Shown here piece by piece: positions 23,791 through 32,454 of a stretch of 64,000 bases of DNA. A program made the translations under genes and the position numbers. How positions within the stretch are numbered: position 1 is the stretch's first letter; every line of letters begins with the position of its first letter. Source of the DNA: an uncultured Erythrobacter sp. (GTDB lineage: Bacteria > Pseudomonadota > Alphaproteobacteria > Sphingomonadales > Sphingomonadaceae); assembly GCA_947498065.1 (NCBI GenBank), contig CANMIS010000002.1, positions 310,001 to 374,000 of the forward strand, read 5' to 3'. Below the pieces are notes generated by a model. That model was given only the letters and a program-made list of their open reading frames with translations. It did no database searches and was not told where the DNA came from.

Positions 23791-24975
23791 AGAAGCCGCA
23801 TCCCACTCGCGCAGCATATGCTTGGCAATCTGAAGCTGGAGAATTTGCGTGGTGCCTTCATAAATCCGGTAAATCCGCGCATCGCGGTAGAAGCGCTCTG
23901 CGTCATATTCCGCGAGGTAGCCTGCGCCGCCATAAATCTGCACGACTCTGTCCACCACACGGCCACACATTTCCGATGCGAAGACTTTGAACGCGGCCGC
24001 TTTGGTGATGATATTCTCGCCGCGATCCGCGCGTTCAGTCACATCGCGCATCATGCATTCGGCGGCGTAAATCTCGGTCTCGCTGTCGGCCAGCATCGCT
24101 TGGATCAATTGGAAGCGGGCAATCGGCTCGCCAAAGGCCTGGCGTTCATTGGCATAGCGCAGGGCAGAATTGAGCGCGCGCCGGGCATAGCCGGTTGCCG
24201 CCGCGCCCACTGAAATGCGGCCATTGTCGAGGCTTTGCATCGCAAAGCGGAAACCCTTGCCGGTTTCACCGCCCAGCAAAGCATCGCCCGGCACCTTCAC
24301 ATCATCGAGCATAATGTCAGAGATATGGCTACCGGACTGGCCCATTTTCTTGTCCGGCGAACCGGTGGAAATTCCTGGGGTGTTCATCGGCACCAGAAAC
24401 GCGCTGACATGAGCGTTTTTGGGCAGGTTCTCTTTTTCGGTCCGCGCCATGATCAGGGCGACATCGGCATGCGGCGCATTGGTTATGTAACGCTTGGTGC
24501 CATTCAGCACCCACCCATTGCCATCAGGATCGGGGGTCGCGGTGGTTTGCAGGCCGGCGCTGTCGCTGCCTGAACCCGGTTCAGTGAGGCCAAAGCAAGC
24601 GATCTTGCCTTCGACCAGTTTCGGATACCATTCGGCCCGCTGCGCTTCGGTGGCGCCGTTTTTAAGCGCGCTCGCAAACATTCCGACATTGATTGAGAAG
24701 ATTGAGCGATAGGCGGGCGCAGCATAGCTCATCGCGTTTACGACGCGGGCATATTGGCGGGTGTTGAGGCCAGCGCCGCCATATTCTTCGGGTACGGAAA
24801 TCCCGAACAGGCCCATATCGCGCATTTCATCGACGATCTCTGGCGGGATCGCATCGTTTTCGATGACGTCGTTTTCCGCCGGGATCAGGCGCTCTTTGAC
24901 ATAGCGGTCGAGCTGCTCGGCAAATTGCTCAAACGTGTCGTGATCCATTCCAGCGTTGGCTTGGCCTGCACTCAT
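23788..24975 (-). CDS. Acyl-CoA dehydrogenase
   Basis: This 395-residue FAD-dependent enzyme has the family landmarks FGISVPEEYGGAGL, CFGLTEPGSGSD for flavin contacts, and a C-terminal AGYLAEYDAERFYRDARI segment with GTTQI. The catalytic Glu is expected shortly before the RFYRDARI stretch, in the usual IVD/short-chain position, but I did not assign it. It makes 2-enoyl-CoA and passes electrons to ETF. It is the first gene of the 25-20.3 kb acyl-CoA set, although a long hairpin element lies between it and the next gene. AAAGGA precedes the ATG. Confidence 0.93.
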   Translation of the reverse strand: MSAGQANAGMDHDTFEQFAEQLDRYVKERLIPAENDVIENDAIPPEIVDEMRDMGLFGISVPEEYGGAGLNTRQYARVVNAMSYAAPAYRSIFSINVGMFASALKNGATEAQRAEWYPKLVEGKIACFGLTEPGSGSDSAGLQTTATPDPDGNGWVLNGTKRYITNAPHADVALIMARTEKENLPKNAHVSAFLVPMNTPGISTGSPDKKMGQSGSHISDIMLDDVKVPGDALLGGETGKGFRFAMQSLDNGRISVGAAATGYARRALNSALRYANERQAFGEPIARFQLIQAMLADSETEIYAAECMMRDVTERADRGENIITKAAAFKVFASEMCGRVVDRVVQIYGGAGYLAEYDAERFYRDARIYRIYEGTTQILQLQIAKHMLREWDAAS

Positions 24976-25011
24976 TGTCGGTATCGTCCTTTGGCGCTTA
25001 TGCGGGGGGAG

Positions 25012-25320
25012 CTATTGCGGGTTGTCGCCTGCGGTTTCACCCGCGCTTTCGCCGGTTGTTTCAGATGGGTCTGGAATGACAGGTGCAGCCGTGGGCAGCA
25101 CCTCTGGCGGCAGGCGCCGCTCATCCAGCATTTCAGCAGCTTCATCGAGCGCTTGGGCCTCGCCTTCGCTTACCGCGCCGGGGCCCGTATCACTGCCTCC
25201 GCCGCCACAAGCGGCCAGAGCCAAAATAGTAGGCGCACAGATTGCTGCGCGCCAAAATGGGAAGCGGGCGGCGGCGCGGCTGCTTGCGCTGCTTCTTGCC
25301 AATGCCCGCTTCCCGATCAT
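25012..25320 (-). CDS. Small lipoprotein of unknown function
   Basis: This 102-residue protein has a long basic leader (about 25 residues) before a hydrophobic stretch and the lipobox LAACGGGG. The mature part is about 60 residues, Glu/Pro-rich and probably unstructured. A nearer start could remove part of the leader, but no other ATG is available before the hydrophobic core. It lies 36 bases upstream of the acyl-CoA dehydrogenase and 8 bases after another lipoprotein gene. Confidence 0.6.
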   Translation of the reverse strand: MIGKRALARSSASSRAAARFPFWRAAICAPTILALAACGGGGSDTGPGAVSEGEAQALDEAAEMLDERRLPPEVLPTAAPVIPDPSETTGESAGETAGDNPQ

Positions 25321-25328
25321 TGAGTGGA

Positions 25329-25682
25329 TTACTCGGTTACTGCTTCAGCAGCATTTTCCGCTGCGTCCACGACTTCATCCAAGCTCGCACCGGCCGCTTC
25401 GGCGGCTTCAGCAGCGGCAGCTGCTTCGTCGGCTACCACTGCGGCTGCATCGGCAGCTTCGGTGGCGGTTGCCTCGTCAACGGCGGTATCGGCTGGATCG
25501 GTTTCTTCTGCTACCGCTGCGGCGTCTTCAACCGGCTCTTCTACGATTGGCTCGAGCGCATCATCCGCTGGCATTTCAACCGTGTCAGCGGTTGCATCGA
25601 CCGATGCGTCGTCCGCGCTGCCGCATGCGGCAAGTGCGAGAGTGGCACCAGCCACCGCGATCATGCTTGTAAGTTTCTTCAT
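25329..25682 (-). CDS. Ala-rich acidic lipoprotein
   Basis: This 117-residue protein has start ATG at 25682 directly after AGGAGG, a signal peptide and lipobox ALAACGS. The mature chain is almost only Ala, Glu, Asp, Val and Thr, with runs such as DEAAAAAEAAEAAGA that would form an extended or helical low-complexity stalk. An upstream in-frame start at 25733 would spoil the signal peptide. It may be a periplasmic spacer or an outer-membrane-associated protein. The family is not recognised. Confidence 0.75.
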   Translation of the reverse strand: MKKLTSMIAVAGATLALAACGSADDASVDATADTVEMPADDALEPIVEEPVEDAAAVAEETDPADTAVDEATATEAADAAAVVADEAAAAAEAAEAAGASLDEVVDAAENAAEAVTE

Positions 25683-25872
25683 GGGTTTTCCTCCTGAGTG
25701 ACCCTGATTTGTTTTGGTAGGGCGTGTCCCCACCGTGCCCGGAGATGGTGTAGCCGCCAGTGGCCCCGCTCGCCAAGCGCCAATTCAACATTCTGGCCGA
25801 TAGTTGTACCGCGCAGGGACGCTGAGCGATTGCTCGGCGGAGCTGGGCCAAGGTGCTGCTATCCTTGCCGCT

Positions 25873-26814
25873 ATGAACTACAAACTCGCTGCATCCGCTC
25901 TCGCCCTCGCTTTATGCGCCCCTTCCGCTGTCGCCCAGCAGGGCGGCGGAGACTTTACGATTATCGAGACCGGGCGTTCTTATGGATCGCTGCAAAGCGC
26001 CGTAAGCGCGGTCGGCTCAGGCAAGGCGACCATTTCGGTTGCACCTGGCACATACCGCCAATGCGCGGTTCAGACGGCCGGCGTCATCACTTACAACGCA
26101 GAAAAGGCGGGCAGCGCGGTCTTTGAACGCACCGCTTGCGAAGGCAAAGCGGCATTGGTGCTGCGCGGTGTGGGCGCGGAGATTCGCGGGATCACATTCC
26201 GCGGCATTTCTGTCGGCGATGGCAATGGTGCCGGCATTCGGCTGGAACGTGGCAGTCTCAACATCGCCTATTCACGCTTCGAAGACAGCCAGCAAGGCAT
26301 TCTCACCGCCGATGATGCGCGCGGGTTTATCTATATTGCTCGCTCTACCTTTAGCGGACTCGGCACATGCGAGCATTCGGCTGGCTGCGCGCATTCGATT
26401 TACGTCGGCAATTATGGCGAGCTGTCGGTGGTCGACAGCCGCTTCGAACGCGGAACCGGCGGGCATTATGTGAAGGCACGCTCTGGCAAGGTGACGATCC
26501 GGGGCAATTCGTTCGACGATGCGAGCGGGCGCGGCACCAATTATATGATCGATCTGCCCGCCGGTGCGCGCGGCACGATCACGGGCAATTGGTTCGTGCA
26601 AGGCCGCGATAAAGAGAATTACTCTGCCTTCATCGCGCTGGGCGCGGAGACGGTAATCCATCCATCCGATGGCTTGCGGGTTCAGAACAATGAGGCCCGG
26701 TTTGTGCCCGGCCTCAGCCGCTCCAGCACGTTTTTGGCCGATTGGACCGGGTCAAAAGTGGTGATGTCAGGCAACCGCCTGATGGACGGCGTGACGCAAT
26801 ATCAACAGCGCTAA
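25873..26814 (+). CDS. Exported right-handed beta-helix protein
   Basis: This 313-residue protein starts at ATG 25873 with a signal peptide ending SAVAQQ. The body consists of repeated short strands (GIRLERGSLNIAYSRFED, GFIYIARSTFSG, KVTIRGNSF, GTITGNWF, KVVMSGNRL) typical of parallel beta-helix folds seen in polysaccharide lyases and adhesins. No catalytic site is identifiable. It is probably periplasmic or secreted and may bind or cut polysaccharide. It diverges from the two small lipoprotein genes. Confidence 0.8.
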   Translation: MNYKLAASALALALCAPSAVAQQGGGDFTIIETGRSYGSLQSAVSAVGSGKATISVAPGTYRQCAVQTAGVITYNAEKAGSAVFERTACEGKAALVLRGVGAEIRGITFRGISVGDGNGAGIRLERGSLNIAYSRFEDSQQGILTADDARGFIYIARSTFSGLGTCEHSAGCAHSIYVGNYGELSVVDSRFERGTGGHYVKARSGKVTIRGNSFDDASGRGTNYMIDLPAGARGTITGNWFVQGRDKENYSAFIALGAETVIHPSDGLRVQNNEARFVPGLSRSSTFLADWTGSKVVMSGNRLMDGVTQYQQR

Positions 26815-26832
26815 GGCTCGGGAGGCTGGGCT

Positions 26833-27333
26833 TCACCCAAATGCAGGTGGGTATTTGACCTCGCCTTTGGGCAATTCGCCTGTCAGCAGCAGACACTGGA
26901 AAAATTCCGCTGGCCCGCCAGCATAGGTAAGCTGCGGCTCATGCTTAAAGCCGAAGCGTGGGTAATAGTCCGTGCTGCCGAGCAGGACTATGCCGCTTGC
27001 GCCAAGCTCTCGCATATCTGCAATGCCGCGCCGGATCAGCCGTCCGCCAATATCCTGCCGCTGCAATTCTGGCCGCACGGCGATCGGGCCCAGCCCATAC
27101 CAACCGGTTGCGCCGTCCGCGATGGTCACCGGTGAAAAGGCAATATGGCCGACGATTTGCGCGGCATCCTCGGCGACGAGAGACAGCGTTAGATCGCCGT
27201 CCTCGCGCAATTGATCGATAATGCCGGGCTCGCTGCCATTGCTGAACGGCATTGGGCGAAAGGCTTGCTCTGTAATCGCATGGATCGTGCCCTCATCGCC
27301 GGGTGCCTCTGGCCGAATCGTGATCGCCGTCAT
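26833..27333 (-). CDS. GNAT-family N-acetyltransferase
   Basis: This 166-residue GNAT has the acetyl-CoA loop in motif A: LGPIAVRPELQRQDIGGRLIRRG (Q/R-x-x-G-x-G/A type). ASGIVLLGSTDYYPRFGF, the common YjbC/YhbS-like C-terminal pattern, follows. The substrate is unknown. Its ATG overlaps the ribA stop (ATGA, 27330-27333), so it is translated with ribA. Confidence 0.85.
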   Translation of the reverse strand: MTAITIRPEAPGDEGTIHAITEQAFRPMPFSNGSEPGIIDQLREDGDLTLSLVAEDAAQIVGHIAFSPVTIADGATGWYGLGPIAVRPELQRQDIGGRLIRRGIADMRELGASGIVLLGSTDYYPRFGFKHEPQLTYAGGPAEFFQCLLLTGELPKGEVKYPPAFG

Positions 27334-28409
27334 TTCAGCAAATGCCCTGATTTGTCGCGCTTGGTCGCGAGGTAGCGCGTGTTGAACGGATTGTCGGGCA
27401 GCTGGTGCTGCACCCGCTCGCTGATTGTTACGCCTGCTGCGGTCAGCGCCTCAACCTTGCGCGGATTGTTGGTCATCAGCCGCACCGTGCGCGCACCCAG
27501 CAGCTCCAGCATCCGCGCGGCGACAGGAAAATCGCGCGCTTCATCGGGCAGGCCCAGGCGCTCATTGGCCTCCACCGTGTCAAACCCGGCGTCTTGCAGG
27601 CTGTAGGCTCGCAGCTTGTTGATGAGCCCGATGCCGCGGCCCTCTTGCCGCAAATAAAGCAGCACGCCCCAACCGCCCGATGCGGCTTCGTCGGCCATGG
27701 CGGCGAGCGCAGCGTCAAGTTGAGGCCCGCAATCGCATTTGAGACTGCCCAGGATATCGCCGGTCAGGCATTCCGAATGGAGCCGCACCAGCGGCTGTTT
27801 ATCGCCGCTCTGCGCGCCAATGATCAGGGCGACATGCTCGCGCGTATCGGCGCTGGACCGGAAGGCGACAATCTCTGCCGTTTCGCTCGCGCTTACTGGC
27901 AGCCGAGCCCGTGTCGCGATGCTGAGCGCGCCTGTCTCCGAATAATGGGCAAGGTCAGCGGCGGCGATGCTTTGCGCTTCGCCGGCATTGTCGGGATTGA
28001 CCAGAAAGGCTGGTAATATCCCCGCGATCCGCGCCAGCTCGAGCGCGGCAGCGGCGGTCTCTTCCCAGGCCAAGTGTTCGGCGCGAAAGGGGCCCTTTAA
28101 CGGATTGCGCAGATCGAGCGCCGGGTCCGCAATTGGCAAGGCCTCGCGCAGGCTGAATGCCTCTCCGCCGCAAATCAGCACCGGGGCATGCGGGACAGCG
28201 GCGGCGCGTTGATTGGCGAGCTTAAGGGTGGCTGCCCGTGCCGCTGAAATCAGCATTTGCGGCGCGGTGGCCTCCCGCGCAATCGCTGTTTCTACCGGCA
28301 ACAGGACGGGCCCACCTGCAAAGGCCAGGGGCCAGCCATGGCGCAGAGCATCGACCGCTTGCGCCGCGCGCCGAGCGGGTGAAGGATCGGAGGCGGGCGT
28401 CTCGTTCAG
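27330..28409 (-). CDS. ribA: GTP cyclohydrolase II (riboflavin synthesis), probable CTG start
   Basis: It makes 2,5-diamino-6-ribosylamino-pyrimidinone phosphate from GTP. Zinc Cys residues lie in SECLTGDILGSLKCDCG (C214, C225, C227 from the start used here) and the active-site loop is RQEGRGIGL. The first ATG/GTG/TTG-type start in frame is a TTG at 28301, but coding-like sequence (AVDALRHGWPLAFAGG) continues upstream. The first in-frame stop is a TGA about 57 bases before the CTG. The CTG at 28409 overlaps the xthA stop as CTGA, exactly where an ATGA overlap would be, giving 359 residues. An upstream frameshift is the alternative. Confidence 0.85.
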   Translation of the reverse strand: MNETPASDPSPARRAAQAVDALRHGWPLAFAGGPVLLPVETAIAREATAPQMLISAARAATLKLANQRAAAVPHAPVLICGGEAFSLREALPIADPALDLRNPLKGPFRAEHLAWEETAAAALELARIAGILPAFLVNPDNAGEAQSIAAADLAHYSETGALSIATRARLPVSASETAEIVAFRSSADTREHVALIIGAQSGDKQPLVRLHSECLTGDILGSLKCDCGPQLDAALAAMADEAASGGWGVLLYLRQEGRGIGLINKLRAYSLQDAGFDTVEANERLGLPDEARDFPVAARMLELLGARTVRLMTNNPRKVEALTAAGVTISERVQHQLPDNPFNTRYLATKRDKSGHLLK

Positions 28410-29209
28410 AGCGTGAACTCGGTGATCAGCGGGATGTGGTCAGATGGCTTTTCCCAGCTGCGTGCATCCTCTACGATGCGGTGGCCGGATACCTTGGCCG
28501 CCAGCGCCGGGCTGGCCCACATGTGATCAAGCCTGCGCCCGCGATCATTTTTGCGGTAATCGGGCGAGCGGTACGACCACCAGCTGTAATACCGCTCTGG
28601 GTCTTTGATGAATTCGCGCCCGACATCGACCCAATCATGGGCCGCCTTGAACTTGTCCAAGGTGTCCACCTCCAGCGGCGTGTGACTGACGACTTTTAGG
28701 AGCTGTTTGTGACCCCAAACGTCGCTTTCCAGGGGAGCGATATTGAAATCGCCGACGATCATCGTCGGCTGCACAATCGAGCCTGCCCAATCGGTCATCC
28801 GGGCTAGAAAATCGAGCTTCTGGCCGAATTTGGCGTTCACTTCGCGGTCGGGCACATCGCCGCCAGCAGGCACATAGACGTTGTCGAGGCACATCATGGC
28901 GTTGCCATCTGGCGCATCAAGCAGCTCAACCCCGACATGACGCGCCTCGCCATTGGCCTGCCAATCGTGCCGCGAATATTCGCGCAGTGGCACCCGGCTG
29001 ATGGTGGCCACACCGTGATAGCCCTTCTGTCCGTGCACAGCGATGTGCTCATAACCCAGCTTCGCCAGCGCATCGGCGGGAAATTGATGCTCCTGACATT
29101 TGATTTCCTGCAGGCACAGGACGTCTGGCGAATGCTCGGTAAGAAAGCGCTCAACCTGGGGCAGGCGCAGGCGGACAGAATTGATATTCCAAGTGGCGAT
29201 AGAGATCAT
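28406..29209 (-). CDS. xthA: Exodeoxyribonuclease III (AP endonuclease)
   Basis: This 267-residue Exo III-type nuclease has IATWNINSVRLR with a metal-site Asn, CLQEIK with the Glu, VGDFNIAP with the Asp/Asn pair, and the C-terminal SDHIPL with the catalytic His. It repairs abasic sites. It is the first gene of an xthA-ribA-GNAT string with overlapping stop/start codons. Confidence 0.95.
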   Translation of the reverse strand: MISIATWNINSVRLRLPQVERFLTEHSPDVLCLQEIKCQEHQFPADALAKLGYEHIAVHGQKGYHGVATISRVPLREYSRHDWQANGEARHVGVELLDAPDGNAMMCLDNVYVPAGGDVPDREVNAKFGQKLDFLARMTDWAGSIVQPTMIVGDFNIAPLESDVWGHKQLLKVVSHTPLEVDTLDKFKAAHDWVDVGREFIKDPERYYSWWSYRSPDYRKNDRGRRLDHMWASPALAAKVSGHRIVEDARSWEKPSDHIPLITEFTL

Positions 29210-29344
29210 GCGATTGCTTTAGGTTCGCAGATATCGCCTTAGCAAGCCGCGATGAGAGAAAAGCGATGGATCATGCTGTAGTTTCACTTTCCTGTAGCAT
29301 CAGATGCGGATAGCGAGGACGCATTGTTTCTCGGAGGCTCAATT

Positions 29345-30799
29345 ATGACACTCACCCGCACTTTCGGCTTGATCCTTGCTGGGGCGGCGTTGCCGCTGGG
29401 CGCATGCACGAATGCAGAAAGCCGCCAAGGTGTGGCGAGTGCTTCGACGTTGCCGCCGCCATCTAACGAGGCAATTGCGGCCGAGAAGAAAGCCAAGAAT
29501 GTCATCCTGTTTATCGGCGATGGAATGGGCATCTCAACCATCACTGCCGCGCGGATCTATGCCGGGCAAAAGCGCGGGCAATCGGGCGAGGAATATGTCC
29601 TGCCGTTTGAAAAGTTTGACAATGTTGCGCTGGTGAAGACCTACAACACCAATGCGCAGGTGCCCGATAGCGCGGGCACGGCCACCGCGATGCATTCGGG
29701 CAAGAAGACCAGCATGGGTGTGCTCGGCGTGGGGCCGGAGGCTAAACGGGCCGACTGCGCCTCTGCCTTGGCCAATCCGCTGCCGTTGCTCGGTGAAGAA
29801 GTAAATCAGCGCGGCCTTGCCCTGGGCATCGTCTCCACTGCGCGGATCACCCATGCGACACCGGCGAGCGTCTATGCGCGCAGCGCCGACCGAAATTGGG
29901 AGGCCGACGCCGCGATCCCAGAGGAGGAGCGCGGAAAGGGTTGCAAGGATATTGCGACGCAGCTGATCGGCTCTAGCTTTGAGGTCGCCCTAGGCGGAGG
30001 GCTCGGCGCGTTTTACGGCAGTGATGTTGGCGGTCGCCGCTCGGAGACCACGGCCAATCTGCCGGGTTTATGGGCCGCGCGCACCGGCGGCACCTTTGTG
30101 CGTGACAAGGACGCCTTGGCCGCTGCTCCAACTGACAAGCCAGTGCTCGGCCTCTTCTCCGGCAGCCACATGACCTACATGGCAGAGCGGATGGACGGCA
30201 GTGACAAGGGCGCGAGCGAACCTACTCTGACCGAAATGACCAGCCAGGCGATTGCGCGGCTGAAGTCTGATCCCGATGGCTATTACCTTATGGTTGAAAG
30301 CGGCCGGATTGATCACGGCCACCATGCGGGCAAGGCAGGCTTTGCCTTGGAAGAAACGGTCGAGTTTGCCAATGCGATCCAATACGCAATCGACAATACG
30401 GACCCGGAAGAAACGCTGATCATGGTGACGGCGGATCACAGCCACGTGTTCACCATCGCTGGCTATCCGCGGCGCGGGAATGACATTCTGGGCCTCGTTG
30501 TCTCGCCAGAGAGCAGCGGTGATGAAGTGGCTGAGCCCGCCAAGGCGGAAGACGGTAAGCCATACACAACGCTCGGCTATGCCAACGGGCCGGGCTCCAT
30601 CGCCAATCTGGCAGAGCGTCCAATCCCAGAAACGGGTGTGAATGCGCGCCAGCAGTCTGCAATCCCAACGGGCAGCGAGACGCACGCTGGTGAAGACGTA
30701 GCGCTCTATGCTCAAGGCCCCGGCGCTGAAAAAGCGCGCGGCGTGATCGAGCAGAATGTGGTGTACGATATCATCCGCAGCGCCTTCGGCTGGGAATGA
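29345..30799 (+). CDS. Alkaline phosphatase, lipoprotein
   Basis: This 484-residue protein starts at ATG 29345 (CGGAGG nine bases upstream). A leader ends in the lipobox LGAC, so it is probably a periplasm-facing lipoprotein. Family motifs are FIGDGMG (metal Asp), PDSAGTATAMHSG with the nucleophile Ser, GRIDHGHHAG and TADHSHV with zinc ligands. It releases phosphate from esters. I saw no convincing PHO box before it, unlike the porin and pstS genes at 50-53 kb. Confidence 0.93.
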   Translation: MTLTRTFGLILAGAALPLGACTNAESRQGVASASTLPPPSNEAIAAEKKAKNVILFIGDGMGISTITAARIYAGQKRGQSGEEYVLPFEKFDNVALVKTYNTNAQVPDSAGTATAMHSGKKTSMGVLGVGPEAKRADCASALANPLPLLGEEVNQRGLALGIVSTARITHATPASVYARSADRNWEADAAIPEEERGKGCKDIATQLIGSSFEVALGGGLGAFYGSDVGGRRSETTANLPGLWAARTGGTFVRDKDALAAAPTDKPVLGLFSGSHMTYMAERMDGSDKGASEPTLTEMTSQAIARLKSDPDGYYLMVESGRIDHGHHAGKAGFALEETVEFANAIQYAIDNTDPEETLIMVTADHSHVFTIAGYPRRGNDILGLVVSPESSGDEVAEPAKAEDGKPYTTLGYANGPGSIANLAERPIPETGVNARQQSAIPTGSETHAGEDVALYAQGPGAEKARGVIEQNVVYDIIRSAFGWE

Positions 30800-30847
30800 G
30801 CCAAGCAGGCCGGATGATTCTCTTTTCCGCACGCCATCCGGCGCGCG

Positions 30848-30888
30848 ATATCCTCGCTCATGCGATCAGAGATCGCGTCGCTGCGGGC
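30848..30888 (+). repeat. Dispersed 40-50 bp repeat, copy B
   Basis: It contains TCCTCGCTCATGCGATC-AGA-GATCGC and then GTCGCTGCGGGCGG. The inner GCGATC/GATCGC makes a short hairpin. Copies lie at 17261-17310 (minus) and 37269-37312 (plus). It sits in the 435-base gene-free gap after the alkaline phosphatase. That gap also holds an 8-bp hairpin GCCGGATG/CATCCGGC at 30809-30842 and a minus-strand terminator near 31040. No protein-coding gene is supported there. Confidence 0.75.
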
Positions 30889-31023
30889 GGCCACAAGGGC
30901 GTTGCGGCGCTGCGCGCCGTGCTCCGCCGCCATGCCCTTGAGGTTGAGCTGGTTCGAACCCGATAGGGCTCGCAAGGCCGGATGGCCTGCGCCCGGCGCT
31001 TGAGGGCGTGACAAACACCCAAC

Positions 31024-31060
31024 AAAAAACCCTCACCCCGGGGGCAATGGGGCGAGGGTT
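31024..31060 (-). terminator. Rho-independent terminator, minus strand
   Basis: AACCCTCGCCCC and GGGGTGAGGGTT form a 12-bp stem with one mismatch (31028-31060) followed on the minus strand by six T residues. The nearest upstream minus-strand gene is the LolA-like gene, ending 175 bases earlier. It therefore closes either a long 3' untranslated region or a separate small RNA. Confidence 0.8.
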
Positions 31061-31234
31061 CCATGTGAGCGTTCGTCACGCTTGTACAAATCAGTCTGAA
31101 CGAGGGTTGGGGCAACAGGGGGGAAACCCGCCCTCAACTGACTTGCAAAAGAAAATTACGCGTATTCGCCTTACAGGTAAATGAATATGTGCCGGGGTTT
31201 GTCGTATTCCTACAACTAAACGCGGTTAAACCGT

Positions 31235-31912
31235 TCAACCCGGTCGACGAGATGATTTGCGCGGATCTCTGAATCGGAAAGCGCTGTCTGCAACGGACAT
31301 TCCGTAGCGATGATTCTTTAGCCGAACGGTGGTGCGGTGATTCTGCGAATCGAGCGCGACCCAATGGGTCAGCTGCCACCCGCCGGGCGCAGTGCCATCG
31401 CGCACAAAGATCATATTGATCACGCCAAATTCGGGCCGTTTGGGATCGCGCACTTCGACGCTGATCACGTCGTCATTGCCGGTTGGCATCATCTTGCCGA
31501 ATTTCTTCACATCGCGCGTGGGATCAAGCAGTGCGCCAAGCGGCGAGTTCTTGATCGGCCAGCGTTCGACCTGATCAACGGTGTAATCGACCAAATAGAG
31601 CGATTTTCCATTGGAGACGACGAGCAGATCGGTCCCCTTCTCATATTCGAAGCGGATCTTGCCCGGCCGTTTCAGCGTCATTTCGCCCGCGATCACATTG
31701 CCCTGACGGTCAATCTGCGAGAAATCGGCCTTCATGGTCGAGATGGAGCGCAATGCGCCAGCAGCCACGTCGAGGTCATTCGCCTGCGCATAGGCAGGCG
31801 GCGCCGGGGCAAAGCTGGTCTCTGCAGGCAAGCCAAAAGCGGCGGCAATGGCGGCTGCGCTCGCGGCGGTGGCGGCAAGCGGCTTTGAAAATCTAAAAAG
31901 GTTCATGCTCAT
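31235..31912 (-). CDS. LolA-like outer-membrane lipoprotein carrier
   Basis: This 225-residue protein has a signal peptide ending PPAYAQA, then LRSISTMKADFSQIDRQGNVIAGEMTLKRPGKIRFEY, the hallmark of the LolA fold (unclosed beta-barrel that ferries lipoproteins through the periplasm). The C-terminus is basic. Starts at 31912 or two codons later are equally possible. Given the many lipoproteins in the window a carrier role is plausible. The family also includes LolA paralogues linked to other cargoes. Confidence 0.85.
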   Translation of the reverse strand: MSMNLFRFSKPLAATAASAAAIAAAFGLPAETSFAPAPPAYAQANDLDVAAGALRSISTMKADFSQIDRQGNVIAGEMTLKRPGKIRFEYEKGTDLLVVSNGKSLYLVDYTVDQVERWPIKNSPLGALLDPTRDVKKFGKMMPTGNDDVISVEVRDPKRPEFGVINMIFVRDGTAPGGWQLTHWVALDSQNHRTTVRLKNHRYGMSVADSAFRFRDPRKSSRRPG

Positions 31913-32012
31913 AACCTGTGCGATTAATGCGTTGGCGTTGAACTGCGGCTGAACTGAGCGTTTTGCAAGCGCTTAAGCACGCCAGTTACAGCGCAGCCTG
32001 CGCCATACAACG

Positions 32013-32034
32013 CAAAACCGCGCCGAAGCGCGGT
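32013..32034 (-). terminator. Rho-independent terminator of rpmG
   Basis: On the minus strand ACCGCGC-TTCG-GCGCGGT is a 7-bp stem with a UUCG tetraloop, followed by TTTTG. It lies about 95 bases past the rpmG stop and upstream of the LolA-like gene. Confidence 0.85.
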
Positions 32035-32129
32035 AGTGGGCGCCATATGCGGGGCGCATCCGTTGAAATTCTGGAGTACCGCTGGCGATCTGCTGGGCCA
32101 AGGCCGGCTGCAAAGCCGCGGTTAGAAGC

Positions 32130-32297
32130 TTACTTGATTTTGGCTTCTTTGAATTCGACGTGCTTACGAACAACCGGATCGTACTTACGGAACACCATCT
32201 TTTCGGTGATGTTGCGCGGGTTCTTTTTGGTCGTGTAATAAAAACCCGTGTCGGCGGTCGAGACGAGCTTGATCTTGACGGTTGCGGGCTTCGCCAT
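32130..32297 (-). CDS. rpmG: 50S ribosomal protein L33
   Basis: This 55-residue protein reads [20 protein letters not shown], then [20 protein letters not shown], and ends KEAKIK, a full match to the L33 pattern. It lacks the Cys pairs of the zinc-binding L33 type. It is monocistronic with its own UUCG terminator at 32013-32034. Confidence 0.95.
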   Translation of the reverse strand: MAKPATVKIKLVSTADTGFYYTTKKNPRNITEKMVFRKYDPVVRKHVEFKEAKIK

Positions 32298-32454
32298 CGC
32301 TTTATCCTAATTCTATCTGGTGGGCCCATCCAACTAAGCGCGTTTGAGCCGAAAAAAATCAGGCGACGCGCGGAGCATCGCCTTGCAAGCCGCGCCATTT
32401 ATCGATTCACCGCTCAGAGTCAAGCAAATCTGACTATTCGGCGCGGGCTTGAGC

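Noticed and set aside
29280..29340. Possible PHO box before the alkaline phosphatase (two CTGTAG strings)
   Set aside because: The repeats are not 11 bases apart and lack the GTCA core seen before pstS.
30950..30970. GGTTCGAACC near 30954 looks like a tRNA T-loop
   Set aside because: No matching T-stem, anticodon arm or acceptor stem can be folded around it on either strand; it is just a short palindrome in a repeat-bearing gap.
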